NCBI RefSeq assembly: GCF_026151205.1
Contig: NC_087078.1
Coordinates: forward strand, 3,489,675 to 3,553,674
Direction: 5' to 3'
Source of the DNA: Bolinopsis microptera
Lineage: Eukaryota > Ctenophora > Tentaculata > Lobata > Bolinopsidae
DNA: 64,000 nucleotides
Below the pieces are notes generated by a model, which saw nothing but the letters and a program-made list of their open reading frames with translations, had not been told where the DNA came from and ran no database searches. Within the stretch, counting starts at the first letter, position 1. Every line of letters starts with the position of its first letter. The position numbers and the translations under genes are program-made. Shown piece after piece: positions 10,890-20,623 of the stretch.

Positions 10890-11468
10890 TTTACCTGGGG
10901 ACCCCCGGCTATCTTAAATAACAATCTCAAGATGTGTGTCTGTCGGTGCGCGTGTAATTTCCGAGCGGCTTAATCAAGAAAACGGTAAGAGTTACGGGAC
11001 TAGTTTTTTCGATATAGTTTCGACAAAACTCTGCCGTAGTCAAATGAGTAAGGTTTTTCAAATTGGTCGGTGGTAAGTGATTTAATTGATGGTTTTGTAC
11101 CACAAATGTAACATAAAATGGTTATCTTTTTCTCCTTCCTAGCTCTCTCTCTCTTCCTTTACTGCATATTATGTAGCGTTGGTACATGAATTATAACTAG
11201 GTGAGCCACAAGATAATACTATAAGCTTATTTGGGGGGGGGGGCGGGGGCATGGGCACTTATTGTGGTCAGTTTGGACTGTAGAGAGAGTTCATACTTCA
11301 TACGACAATGTTATGCGTGTTTTCAAATATAATAGGCGGGTTTATACTTTTGCATTTCAACTGCGATAGTGAAGTCCCGGCCCTAGGCACGTGTTACACT
11401 AGTTGTGTTCATAAACCTATAAACAATAGAGATTCTGCGGAATGACAGGCTGAGCGTCGCCCAGTAAC
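10890..11468. repeat. Longer copy of the cttacctgggg / ggctgagcg element
   Basis: The left end ttacctggggacccccggct (10891) and right end ggaatgacaggctgagcg...cccagtaac (to 11468) match the ends of the 82-bp copies at 2011 and 49891, but with about 500 bp between. It may be the fuller parent of those deletion derivatives. It includes a G-run near 11230-11250. A hAT-like element is inserted at its right edge. Confidence 0.55.
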
Positions 11469-12761
11469 TAGGCTATCCACTCCGATAATCGGAACCGATA
11501 ATTATCTCCGATAATTCGTTAAAAAAAGTTATCTGTTTATCTAGATAAAACGTATTTTTATCGGTATAAAAATTCACTAGATATTACCGAAAATACTGCC
11601 ACAATACCGTAAAATTGTAAAGAAATATTAGTGTTTTTGCCTTCCCAAGTAATCCAAGAAACAGTCCCAAACGTCTTTTAGTATGATAGAAGAGGTAGTT
11701 CACTTAGATGTGAGCTTAAGACGTTTATTTACATTTGTATACCTATGGAACTGTAGAACTGTATGAACTGTAGAAATCTAGAGAAGGTTATCCGTTATTG
11801 ACATTGTTCTCTTGAGGGTGCTGGCGTTTTACCTTACAACCATGCTGGAGACGGGAACGAGCATGTTACTGTTAACAAGAGTCAAAAATACCAGCAGGGC
11901 ACTCAATTGAATTCCGTAAGTGTTCTGGGCGTGAAACATTGTCTTCAGGAGAAGGAATCTGTTGCTCCAAGTTATCAACAGGATAAGAAAACGGTTCACT
12001 GAATCACTTTAAATGCTTTACTGTTTCGAGGAGAATTGGTATTTGGTGCACTACTGTTCTCAGGAGAAGGAAACCCTTGGTCTACTGTTTTGAAGAGAAC
12101 TGGTGCACTACTGTTCTCAGGAGAAGAAAACCGGTAGTCTACTGTTTCGAAGAGAACTATTGCGTTACTGTTCTCAGGAGAAGGAAACCCTTGGTCTACT
12201 GTTTTGAAGAGAACTAGTGCGTTACTGTTCTCAGGAGAAGAAAACCGGTGGTCTACTGTTTTGAAGAGAACTATTGCGTTACTGTTCTCAGGAGAAGGAA
12301 ACCAGTGGTCTACTGTTTTGAAGATAACTACTGCGTTACTGTTCAGTGTTCTCAGGAGAAGAAAACCGGTAGTCTACTTACTGTTTTGAAGATAACTAGT
12401 GCGTTACTGTTCTCAGGAGAAGAAAACCGTTGGTCTACTGTTTTGAAGAGAACTGGTACACTACTGTTCTTAGGAGAAGAAAACCGTTGGTCTACTGTTT
12501 TGAAGAAAACTGGTGTACTTCTGCTCCCCGGAGAAGAAAACTAATGCTCTAATATTTTCAAAAGAAAGGAAGTGGTTCTTTAGCAAGATTACTGGTAAAC
12601 AGTAATAAAAGTCGACAATTAGTTTTTGCGAAATTTGGAAAACATTTTGGCTTTGGCCTTCAGCAGAAAAATTATCGGTTTTATCGGTTTTATCTAGATA
12701 AAACCTAAATCTTTATCTGTTTATCTAGATAAAAAATTTCATTCCGATAATGGATAGCCTA
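11469..12761. mobile_element. Non-autonomous hAT-like transposon (1,293 bp)
   Basis: The element is bounded by inverted ends taggctatcca / tggatagccta, continuing into atctagataaa-rich subterminal inverted repeats. It is flanked by the same 8-bp sequence ccagtaac at 11461-11468 and 12762-12769. Eight-base target duplications are the hallmark of hAT transposons. It has no transposase. The middle is occupied by a 57-bp minisatellite (12020-12541). The insertion point is the right end of the repeat element at 10890-11468. Confidence 0.85.
12020..12541 (+). repeat. 57-bp minisatellite, about nine copies
   Basis: The unit contains ctactgttctcaggagaag and tctactgttttgaagagaac. Because 57 is a multiple of three, the array leaves open frames of up to 98 codons. 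These are a by-product of periodicity. The array is internal to the hAT-like element. Confidence 0.85.
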
Positions 12762-12914
12762 CCAGTAACCTATCCTTATGATGCAAATGGTCTAATAATA
12801 ATACAATAAGATTAAGATATGCACATTGTAGTAATTTCAATTATTCTGTACGCACACCTTGTATCACTGGATCATTGCTTAATAACGATTCACGAATGCC
12901 AAAGGCCGATAGAT

Positions 12915-14246
12915 TTAAAATTAAATGTATTCTTTATTGTGGAGGTATATAACAGACGACGCGAGGTATACTGCAGTTCGCATGCATTTCATTGATATTC
13001 TCATAAACATTTTTGAAAAGATGTAGAAGAAATGCCTCACTAAATGAAATTACTCGCTGCTAATTTCTTTACGGTCATTTATTCCATATTTCATTGCTCA
13101 ATTCACATTTAAATAACCATTAGAGAGCAGTTCCCATAGTCTAAAATTTTGCATTTAAATAATTGAATGTCATATTTATGGTATCTTTATGGTATTCATA
13201 GTATCTCCTTGGGAAACGAAGTAGAGGAAAGTTGACACTAAATAGTAAATACCTACCTGACTGCTGAATGATTCAGCAGTCAGCACAGCATTTCGTTAGT
13301 ACTAAAGTAAATAGGAAGTTATAAATAAACACAGAACGTTAGGTATTTGCTCCCACAAATTGACTTACAGTAAGGACTATCGTCAAAAGTCGGAGCATTG
13401 TATCTGAACGTATTCGTGATTTTATCTGGTGTAGCATGAGCAGCGTTCTGATTTTGATTGTACGGTACCTCATATAAATTCTGAAATTATTGGAGTCAGT
13501 TTATTATTGTCGCTTCTGGTGAACGTTCAACTGTGTTTATTGATCAAGAATCAAGATCGCTTTAAGATCTAATTTTGAGTATCTGCAAATCTTACAGAGG
13601 ATGAGTCGTTTAAGAGTTTGCGTTTTCTGGGTTCCATCCTTCGTATCAAACACTCGTGTAAGTTGGCTGAGTGATCCAAAGGAGAGAAAGATTCGTCAGA
13701 TAATTCTAATTTCTTCAGAGAATCGTCTGATAAAGGAATATTGTAATGTTTAAAAATCAAAAATGCAAAGTCAGCAATTCGTTATCATCAGTTTGCCTGA
13801 TATATATCTGACACAGCGATGAGCGATAGTACCTGAGAATTAATTAATTTACCTACTAATTGGGTAGTTTCGTCTGATAATTGAACAATCAGGGGAATGT
13901 TGGGCTTCGGGAGTAACAATTCGCTGCAGACTATCGGCTTTATAAGAGCAGTTCCGTCAGTCTCGGCAAGAATCAAGAACAGTCCCTCCACTTCCTCAGA
14001 ATTACGGCAGAGTAACGCACTGTTCTGCAAAAAGCGATTGGTCTTGATTTCAGATATTAACGAGAATACGCTGCGAATGCTCATGCAGCTCTGTGAACAA
14101 GTGCTCCCATATTTTGACATTGTGGAATTTATTGAAGTGAGTTGACATTTTTCCGAGTTTGGAAGTCGGATCTGCCATATCGAAAACAAAGCACTCTGCG
14201 CGGCGTCATTGTTGTCGCCACTTTCTGTCATGGTGACAAATGACAT
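12915..14246 (-). CDS. Unrecognised multi-exon gene
   Basis: Exon A runs from ATG 14246 (or the better-context ATG 14231, gtcaccATG) for about 125-150 codons. A donor CAG/GTACTA near 13828 leaves phase 0. Exon B (about 13610-13710, beginning KLELSDESF and ending NDSSS) has donor TCT/GTAAGA. Exon C (about 13371-13482, beginning NLYEVPYN and ending TFDDSPY) has acceptor aatttcag and donor TACT/GTAAGT. A last exon near 13050-12915 can be read in phase and contains an AATAAA on this strand near 12932. Exon A's residues suggest a compact alpha/beta domain rich in Ser/Leu. Exon B has a basic patch (RRMEPRKRK). I recognise no family. Exons B and C are well supported; the A-B junction and the last exon are tentative. 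Confidence 0.5.
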
Positions 14247-14399
14247 TTTAGTACTTAGTCAAAAAAATGTTATTGCGCGCTACAAAAAACAGAAGATAAA
14301 TCCGAGATCCAGAAGGACTTTCGACAAAACTGTACCATATGGAATGGTCGAAAATCGAGTGTTTTAGTGAATAACTTAGAATATATTTTCGATTTTCTC

Positions 14400-15140
14400 A
14401 AGATCTGATTGATAGATTTTCTTTAAACTTTCCAGATAGTTAGATGGCTATATGACAGATAATGAGTAAGAGTTTGGGAGAATTTCTATATGCCAAAATG
14501 GAGATATGACTTCAAACACAAGAAAATATCTCCAAATTGGCGGTTTCTAGCGGAACACAGGTATATATTTAGAGATCTGAATGATAAATTTTCTTTAAAC
14601 TTTCCAGATAGTTGTATGGCTATCAGACGGATAATCTGTGCGATTTTGGGCGAGTTTCTATGTGCCAAACTTGAGATATGACTTCAAACACAAGAAAATA
14701 TCTCCAAATTGGCGGTTTCCAGCGGAACAAAGGCATATATTTCGAGATCTGAATGATAGAACTTTTTCAAACTTTTCAGATAGTTACATGGCTATAAGAC
14801 AGATAATATCTGCAAGTTTGGGCGAATTTCTATGTGCCAAACTTGAGATATGACTTCAAACACAAGAAAATATCTCAAATTGGCGCGTTGTAGCGGAATG
14901 CAGGCATATATTTCGAGATTTGAAAGATACATTTTCTTTAAACTTACCAGATAGTTGTATGGCTAGAAGACGGATAATCTTTGCGATTTTGGGCGAGTTT
15001 CCATATGCCAAACTTGAGATATGACTTCAAACACAAGAAAATATCTCAAATTGGTGGTTTCTAGCAGAACTCAGGTATATATATTTCGAGATCTGAATGA
15101 TAGAATTTATTAAAACTTTCCAGATAGTTACATGGCTATA
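14400..15140. repeat. 172-bp tandem repeat, about four copies
   Basis: The phrase gagatatgacttcaaacaca recurs at 14501, 14673, 14845 and 15016, a period close to 172 bp. An inverted copy follows the purine tract at 16571-16715, and a diverged forward copy lies at 16963-17165. ORFs in this stretch come from the repeat. Confidence 0.85.
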
Positions 15141-16570
15141 AGAGGAAGAGAAGGAGGAGGAGGAGGAGGAAGAGGACTGAGGAAGACTGAGGAGGACTGA
15201 GGAGGAGGAGGATGAGAAGGAGGAGGATGAGGAGGAGGAGGATGAGGAGGAGGAGGATGAGGAGGAGGACTGAGGAGGAGGAAGAGGACAGAGGAAGACT
15301 GAGGAGAATCAGGAGGAGGATGAGGAGGATGAGGAGGACTGAGGAAGAGGGTGAGGATGAGGAGGATGAAGAGGACTGAGGAGGACTGAGGAAGACTGAG
15401 GAGGATCAGGAGGAGGAGGAGGAGGAGGAGGAGGATCAGGAGGATAAGATGACTCAGGAGGACTCAGGAGGAGGTGTAGGAGGAAGAGGACTCAGGAGGA
15501 GGTGGACTCAGGAGGAAGACTCAGGAGGACTGAGGAGGAAAAGGAGGAGGACTGAGGAGGAGGAAAAGGAGGAGGACTCAGGAGGAGGACTCAGGAGGAG
15601 GAGGAAGGAGGAGGAAGAAGAGAACTGATGAGGAGGAGGATGAGGAGGACTTACGAGGAGGAGGAGGAGGAGGAGGACTGAGAAGGACTGAGGAAGAGGA
15701 GAGGGAGGAGGAGGAGGAGGACTGATGAGGAGGAGGAAGACTGACGAGGACTGAGAAAGAGGAGAGGGAAGAGGAGCAGGACTGATGAGGAGGAGGAGGA
15801 CTGGCGAGGAGGAGGACTGAGGAGAAGGAGGAGGAGGAGGACTGAGGAGGAGGAGGAGGAGGAGGTGGACTCAGGAGGAGGAGGACAGAGGAGGAAGAGG
15901 AGGAGGACTGAGGAGGACTGAGGAGGAGGACTCAGGAGGATGAGGACTGAGGAGGAAGAGGAGGAGGACTGAGGAGGAGGAAGAGGACTGAGGAGGAGGA
16001 GGAGTAGGACTGGGAAAGGAGGACTGAGGAGGGGAAGGAGGAGGAAGAGGAGGACTGATGAGGAGGAGGAGGATGAGGAGGACTGACGAGGAGGAGGAGG
16101 AGGAGGAGGAGGAGGAGGAGGAAGAGGAGGAGGAGAACTGATAAAGACGAGAGGGAGGAGGAGGAGGTGTAGGAGGAAGAAGACTCAGGAGGAGGTGGAC
16201 TCAGGAGGAGGAGGACTCAGGAGGAGGAGGACTCAGGAGGATGAGGACTCAGGAGGAGGAGGACTCGGGAGGATTCAGGAGGAGGAAGACTCAGGAGGAG
16301 GAGGAGGAGGAGGAGATGGAGGAGATGGAGGAGGAAGACGATTCAGGAGGAGGTGAACTCAGGAAGAGGAGGACTGAGGACGAGGAGGAGGAGGAGGAGG
16401 AGGAGGACTGAGGACGAGGAGGAGAAGGAGGAGGAGGAGGAGGAGGACTCAGGAGGAGGACTCAGGAGGATTCAGGAGGAAGAAGACTCAGGAGGAGGAG
16501 GAGGATGAGGACTGAGGAGGACTGAGGAGGACTGAGGAAGAGGAGGAGGGGGAAATGGAGGAGGAAGAGG
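15141..16570 (+). repeat. 1.43-kb purine-rich GAG/GGA tract
   Basis: The top strand is almost only A and G, built of irregular aggagg, gaggactga and actcagg units. TGA codons in the units prevent long ORFs. It sits between oppositely oriented copies of the 172-bp repeat. Confidence 0.95.
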
Positions 16571-17165
16571 ATTTGAGATGTTTTCGTGTGTTTGAAGCCA
16601 TATCTCAAGTTTGGCACATAGAAATTTGCCCAAAATTACTCAGACTATCCGTCTTATAGCCATGTAACTATCTGGAAAGTTTAAAGAAATTCTATCATTC
16701 AGATCTCGAGATAATCGACTTTCGTCAAATATTGTACCATGGTACAGTTTGGTACAGAAAGTCCAACTCCCGAGATCGCGGAAACATTTGTGCCCGAAAT
16801 TTCGCCCCAGTTAGTACTCAAAATAGTGCATGAAACCGAATTCGAACTCGGCACCTTCGGCATGTGAGGCGATCTTTAGTACAATTCTGAGAATAAACTA
16901 GGGGCGACAAGGGGCGACATTTGCACACTTTTACACTTTTATGTACAATTTGCAAGAACACCTCAATTTAAGATATTACTTCAAACACAAGACGATATCT
17001 CCAAATTGGCGGTTCGCAGGTTCGTAGCGGAACCCAGACATGTATATCTGGAGTTCCAAATATACGATTTTCTTGAAACTTTCCAGGTACTATCATGGCA
17101 ATAGGACGGACAATCTGTGCAAGTTTGGGCAAATTTCTATGTGCCAATTTTAAGATATCACAACA
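16571..17165. repeat. Inverted and outlying copies of the 172-bp unit
   Basis: 16571-16715 is the reverse complement of the left array. 16720-16795 (accatggtacagtttggtac, gaaagtccaac, gagatc) is inverted relative to 14300-14340. The whole 14.3-16.8 kb block therefore has inverted ends. 16963-17165 is a further diverged forward copy. Confidence 0.7.
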
Positions 17166-17632
17166 TGAATTCCATATGAGCAACTTAAACATTTTTTAAA
17201 ACATTTTTCAAAAAACACTCACTGATTCTGAGAGAGATTTACAAAAAGCAGCAAAGTTATGTTGATTCTCCTCGAGTGTGTCCCATTCCATTGTCCAATG
17301 AGTTGATGGTATTAGAAGCATTGGGGACCCAAACAATACTGATTCACATATCTGTTCTGAAAATATTGTATATTTGTTTATTTATATTTATTGATTTATA
17401 TATCATTATATTTATTCATCTTATATATTATTATATCTGTTTCTGATGGAAGGTTTGAATTAATTGAGCTTGAAATAGCTAGTTTTGATAAAACAGACCA
17501 CTGTCTAAACAAGCGAATACGGTAAGTATAATTGTGGTTCACTTGTCGAAATGTGGACGCTCACTTCAAAGCTTCGTGCAGAATTAGGAATATAGTTAGT
17601 ATAATAGGGCGAGTATAGGGCAAGAATAGAAT

Positions 17633-17853
17633 TTTATGGGACCATCTCTGAATAAATTCGTAACATTGGTTTCTCTACAGGATTGTGTTGTCCATAGTCC
17701 CAGGAACCACAAAAAACCGTCCAGCTGAAATGTTGGAGCTAAAAGTTTTAGAGCAATTTTTCTCCAGGCACCCATACGCCCCTGGTCCTGGAACTATGGA
17801 CAACACATTCCTGCAGAAAAACCTTTGCTACGAATTTATTCACAGGGTTTATT
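17633..17853. mobile_element. Small foldback element
   Basis: The left arm (tgaataaattcgtaacattg ... gtgttgtccatagtcccagg) and right arm (cctggaactatggacaacac ... tacgaatttattcaca) are inverted copies of about 70 bp, separated by about 75 bp. The 61-codon ORF across it is a shadow of the palindrome. Confidence 0.7.
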
Positions 17854-18274
17854 ACTCTTTCCCTGACTAAAATATATCTTCATTCGAACAATGACATAGT
17901 ATCATTGTGAAATAAATTCGTTGCTGTATGATAGGACAATAGTCTATTAAAATTGCAGCATTTTAAATCAATTCAGACCGTATAGATACACTCTGTCAGT
18001 GCACTTCTTGCCAGTTCACTTTGCTGTATATAGTGTCGTGTCCATTACAGTGTTTGTCTATTTTAAAAATCTAGGTAAACTATAGGTAAAAATATAATAT
18101 TAATCATAAGCTAAAATGTACTAATCTTTGTATTCTAAATGGGGAAAAAGAAGAAACATTGTCAGTCAGTCGAGAAAATTGTCAGTCAGGCTATATGGCA
18201 GCTTTGTAGATGTTGTGACTATGCTAGTAGTGGTCCCAGGCTTGCGACTGGAATTGCGGTGTTAAATCGATTTA

Positions 18275-18403
18275 ATGGTACCAACGATCCACCTCCCACT
18301 TGTTGTTTGGTACTTAGCATTAATAGTGTTAGCTGTAGCCATTTATAGCAAGAATCTTAAAACTAAAGGGGATGACAAGGAAAAGAGGAAGGAAAAAGAA
18401 TAA
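18275..18403 (+). CDS. 42-residue single-pass membrane microprotein
   Basis: The ORF starts at ATG 18275 and stops at TAA 18401-18403. It has a short N-terminus (MVPTIHLP), one strong hydrophobic helix (VVWYLALIVLAVAIY) and a highly charged lysine-rich tail ending KEKRKEKE. An in-frame TAA lies four codons upstream, so the start is fixed unless spliced. An AATAAA follows at about 18467. This is the layout of small ER or mitochondrial membrane proteins, but I cannot assign it to a named one. The overlapping ORF at 18139-18348 in another frame is less convincing. The start context is not strong. Confidence 0.5.
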   Translation: MVPTIHLPLVVWYLALIVLAVAIYSKNLKTKGDDKEKRKEKE

Positions 18404-18466
18404 CGGGACAAACAATTAATTAAAGTATTTATAGGAGTATTAGATATTGTAATTACAAGCTTCAAT

Positions 18467-18472
18467 AATAAA
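18467..18472 (+). terminator. Polyadenylation signal AATAAA after the microprotein ORF
   Basis: AATAAA about 65 bp after the stop codon is well placed for a short 3' UTR. Confidence 0.4.
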
Positions 18473-19087
18473 TCACTGACTAAAACTTTTAATTAAAATG
18501 ACATTTGGTACGCTCGCCCATTTTCACTGGTCAGTCTGAACTTCGGTTTAGCACGTTGTACACTTATTCACCTAAGTTTCAGAATTTGTTCAGTTTAGCA
18601 GAGTTAGTACCCGTGTTTCAATAAATCAAAAGATATCAGGGGAGTTCTTTAATAATGTTACGGTCATCTAGAATACCGAACTTCCTGAAAACGTTATCAT
18701 ATTTCCTCAGACAACGTTTAATGCCTTTAATCAGTCTATCACGGCTATATCCTCTATCAATTAGAATTTTGAATATTTTGTGAAGATGGGAGGTAAAGAT
18801 ATCCAATCTAGTGCAAACATTACCATATCTAAGAACTTGACTTGAAAAAACGTTGTAGCCAACCTCGGTTGGGATGTTACTGTGAGGAAATGTAAGGGAT
18901 ACAACATGAAAATTAAAATCATCAGTTTTGTTATACACTGATATTTCTAGTCCTTCTGTGGAAATATTAATATTTAAATCAAGGTAGTTAATGATTTTAT
19001 TATTGGAACCAGCTCGCTCCATCTCCAATGAATTAGGATAAATATCTTTAATCAATTTATGAAAGTAAAGGTAGTTAATAATAGATA

Positions 19088-20623
19088 CAGGGTGGCCCAT
19101 AAGTGACTACCCACACGCAACCTCTTGATAACTCACGTAATTTGTCTCCAAATTGCACCAAAATTTCAGAGATTATAGATATGGGTCAAACTTAGATTTC
19201 CTGAAAGTTTCGTAAGCCACGCCCAATTACAGTGGGCGTGGCGTGACACTCCCTCTTTTTCACTATTGTCTTCATAAAATGAGAACGCTTTAAGCTAAGA
19301 ACTCAAAATTTTTTGCACACATTTGGCTTGATAATTGAAAACTTTTCCAAAAGTTTCAAGTTCATTGGTTAAAATATGGCTGAGTTATGACCATTTTAAA
19401 ATCCATCGGATATGTGATCCGAGCACTCAGTCAGTGATATTTGCACTCAATTAGTGATCTCGTCACCCAATCTGATCAAGAGTAAGGCGTTAGCGTGTAT
19501 TAATGAGGTTCATTAGGCTTTGATTGGATACCGATGATGACTTTGCTAGAAAGGAAAACACAAATTTTTAGGATAAATCAATAAATGAAATCAACCTCAA
19601 AGTAGGGATCCACATTCTGCTTCGACAGGAATGTGTTGGCGAAATCTATCCTCGATTAAAAATCACGGTCCAAAAGTTTGTGTTTCTTTGTGATTCGGTA
19701 GGCCCGGTTAGAAAGGTCTTGCTTTAGGATTCGCTGAAGGGTTGTTCTGCTGATGTCTAAGGCAGGAGCTCGTTTCCGGGTGCCAATCTTAGGTGTGTCC
19801 ATCACGTCACCAACAACCATCGTGATGTTTTCTACAGTCCTCGAAGTTCGTCTTCTGCCGACTCTTCGCCGATTGTGTGCAGAAAATGTAAACTTGATCT
19901 TGTTATGAATGTCAAAGCAGCTTTTCCGGCAAGGGGGTGATCGGTTGAATTTCATCTGAAATTGTCGTTTAATCTGAGGGTAGAACACCCCATTTTCTTT
20001 CTTCAGGTAGACGAACAATCGTTGTTCTGCAGTCAAGGGAGGATAGTGAACCATTTTCGATGATTCAATGGATGGTTCATTCCTTTTTATTGATTGTAAG
20101 GAACCTCTGACTAGCAGGGCTAACAAGCCCTGAAATGGTGACACCACCATAAATTCGTGTGATAGCGTTTTAGGTGCTGTCAGCTGTATAAGTGTATAGG
20201 CCGGCCCATAAGCAGGCTGCAACCAATCAAGCGGTGCATGTGAGCCAAACAGGCCATTAACCAAGTGACGAGATCACTGACTGAGTGCTCGGATCACGTA
20301 TCCGATGAGTTTTGAAATGGTCATAACTTAGCCATATTTTAACCAATGAACTTGAAACTTTGGGAAAAGTTTTCAATTATCAAGCCAAATGTGTGCAAAA
20401 AAGTTTGAGTTCTTAGCTTAAAGTGTTCTCATTTTATGAAGACAATAGTGAAAAAGAGGGAGTGTCACGCCACGCCCACTGTAATTGGGCGTGGCTTACG
20501 AAACTTTCAGGAAATCTAAGTTTGACCCATATCTATAATCTCTGAAATTTTGGTGCAATTTGGAGACAAATTACGTGAGTTATTAAGAGGTTGCGTGTGG
20601 GTAGTCACTTATGGGCCACCCTG
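19088..20623. mobile_element. Tc1/mariner-type element with ~350-bp inverted repeats
   Basis: The ends cagggtggcccataagtgac and its complement are flanked by TA on both sides (19086-19087 and 20624-20625). The inverted repeats run inward for about 350 bp with few mismatches. Removing the element and one TA restores the RT frame of the host retroelement exactly. It carries only a short transposase fragment, so it is non-autonomous. Confidence 0.92.
19656..20054 (-). pseudogene. Mariner-type transposase, N-terminal DNA-binding part only
   Basis: A 132-residue reading begins MVHYPPLTAEQ. It has the paired helix-turn-helix layout of IS630/Tc1/mariner transposases: an N-terminal HTH, then VGRRRTSRTVENI, then ALDISRTTLQRILKQDL. 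It stops after HKLLDRDF, before any catalytic DDE/D domain. The ORF is open 70 codons further upstream, but MVHY matches the usual family start. It could still bind the element's own ends. Confidence 0.75.

Noticed and set aside
12204-12544. Open frames with repeated FSGEENRWSTVLK-type peptides
   Set aside because: They are produced by the 57-bp minisatellite, whose period is a multiple of three, inside a hAT-like element.
14490-14853. Repeated ORFs in the 172-bp array
   Set aside because: They track the tandem repeat and end at its variable positions; no independent coding signal.
17685-17870. 61-codon ORF
   Set aside because: It spans the two inverted arms of a small foldback element.
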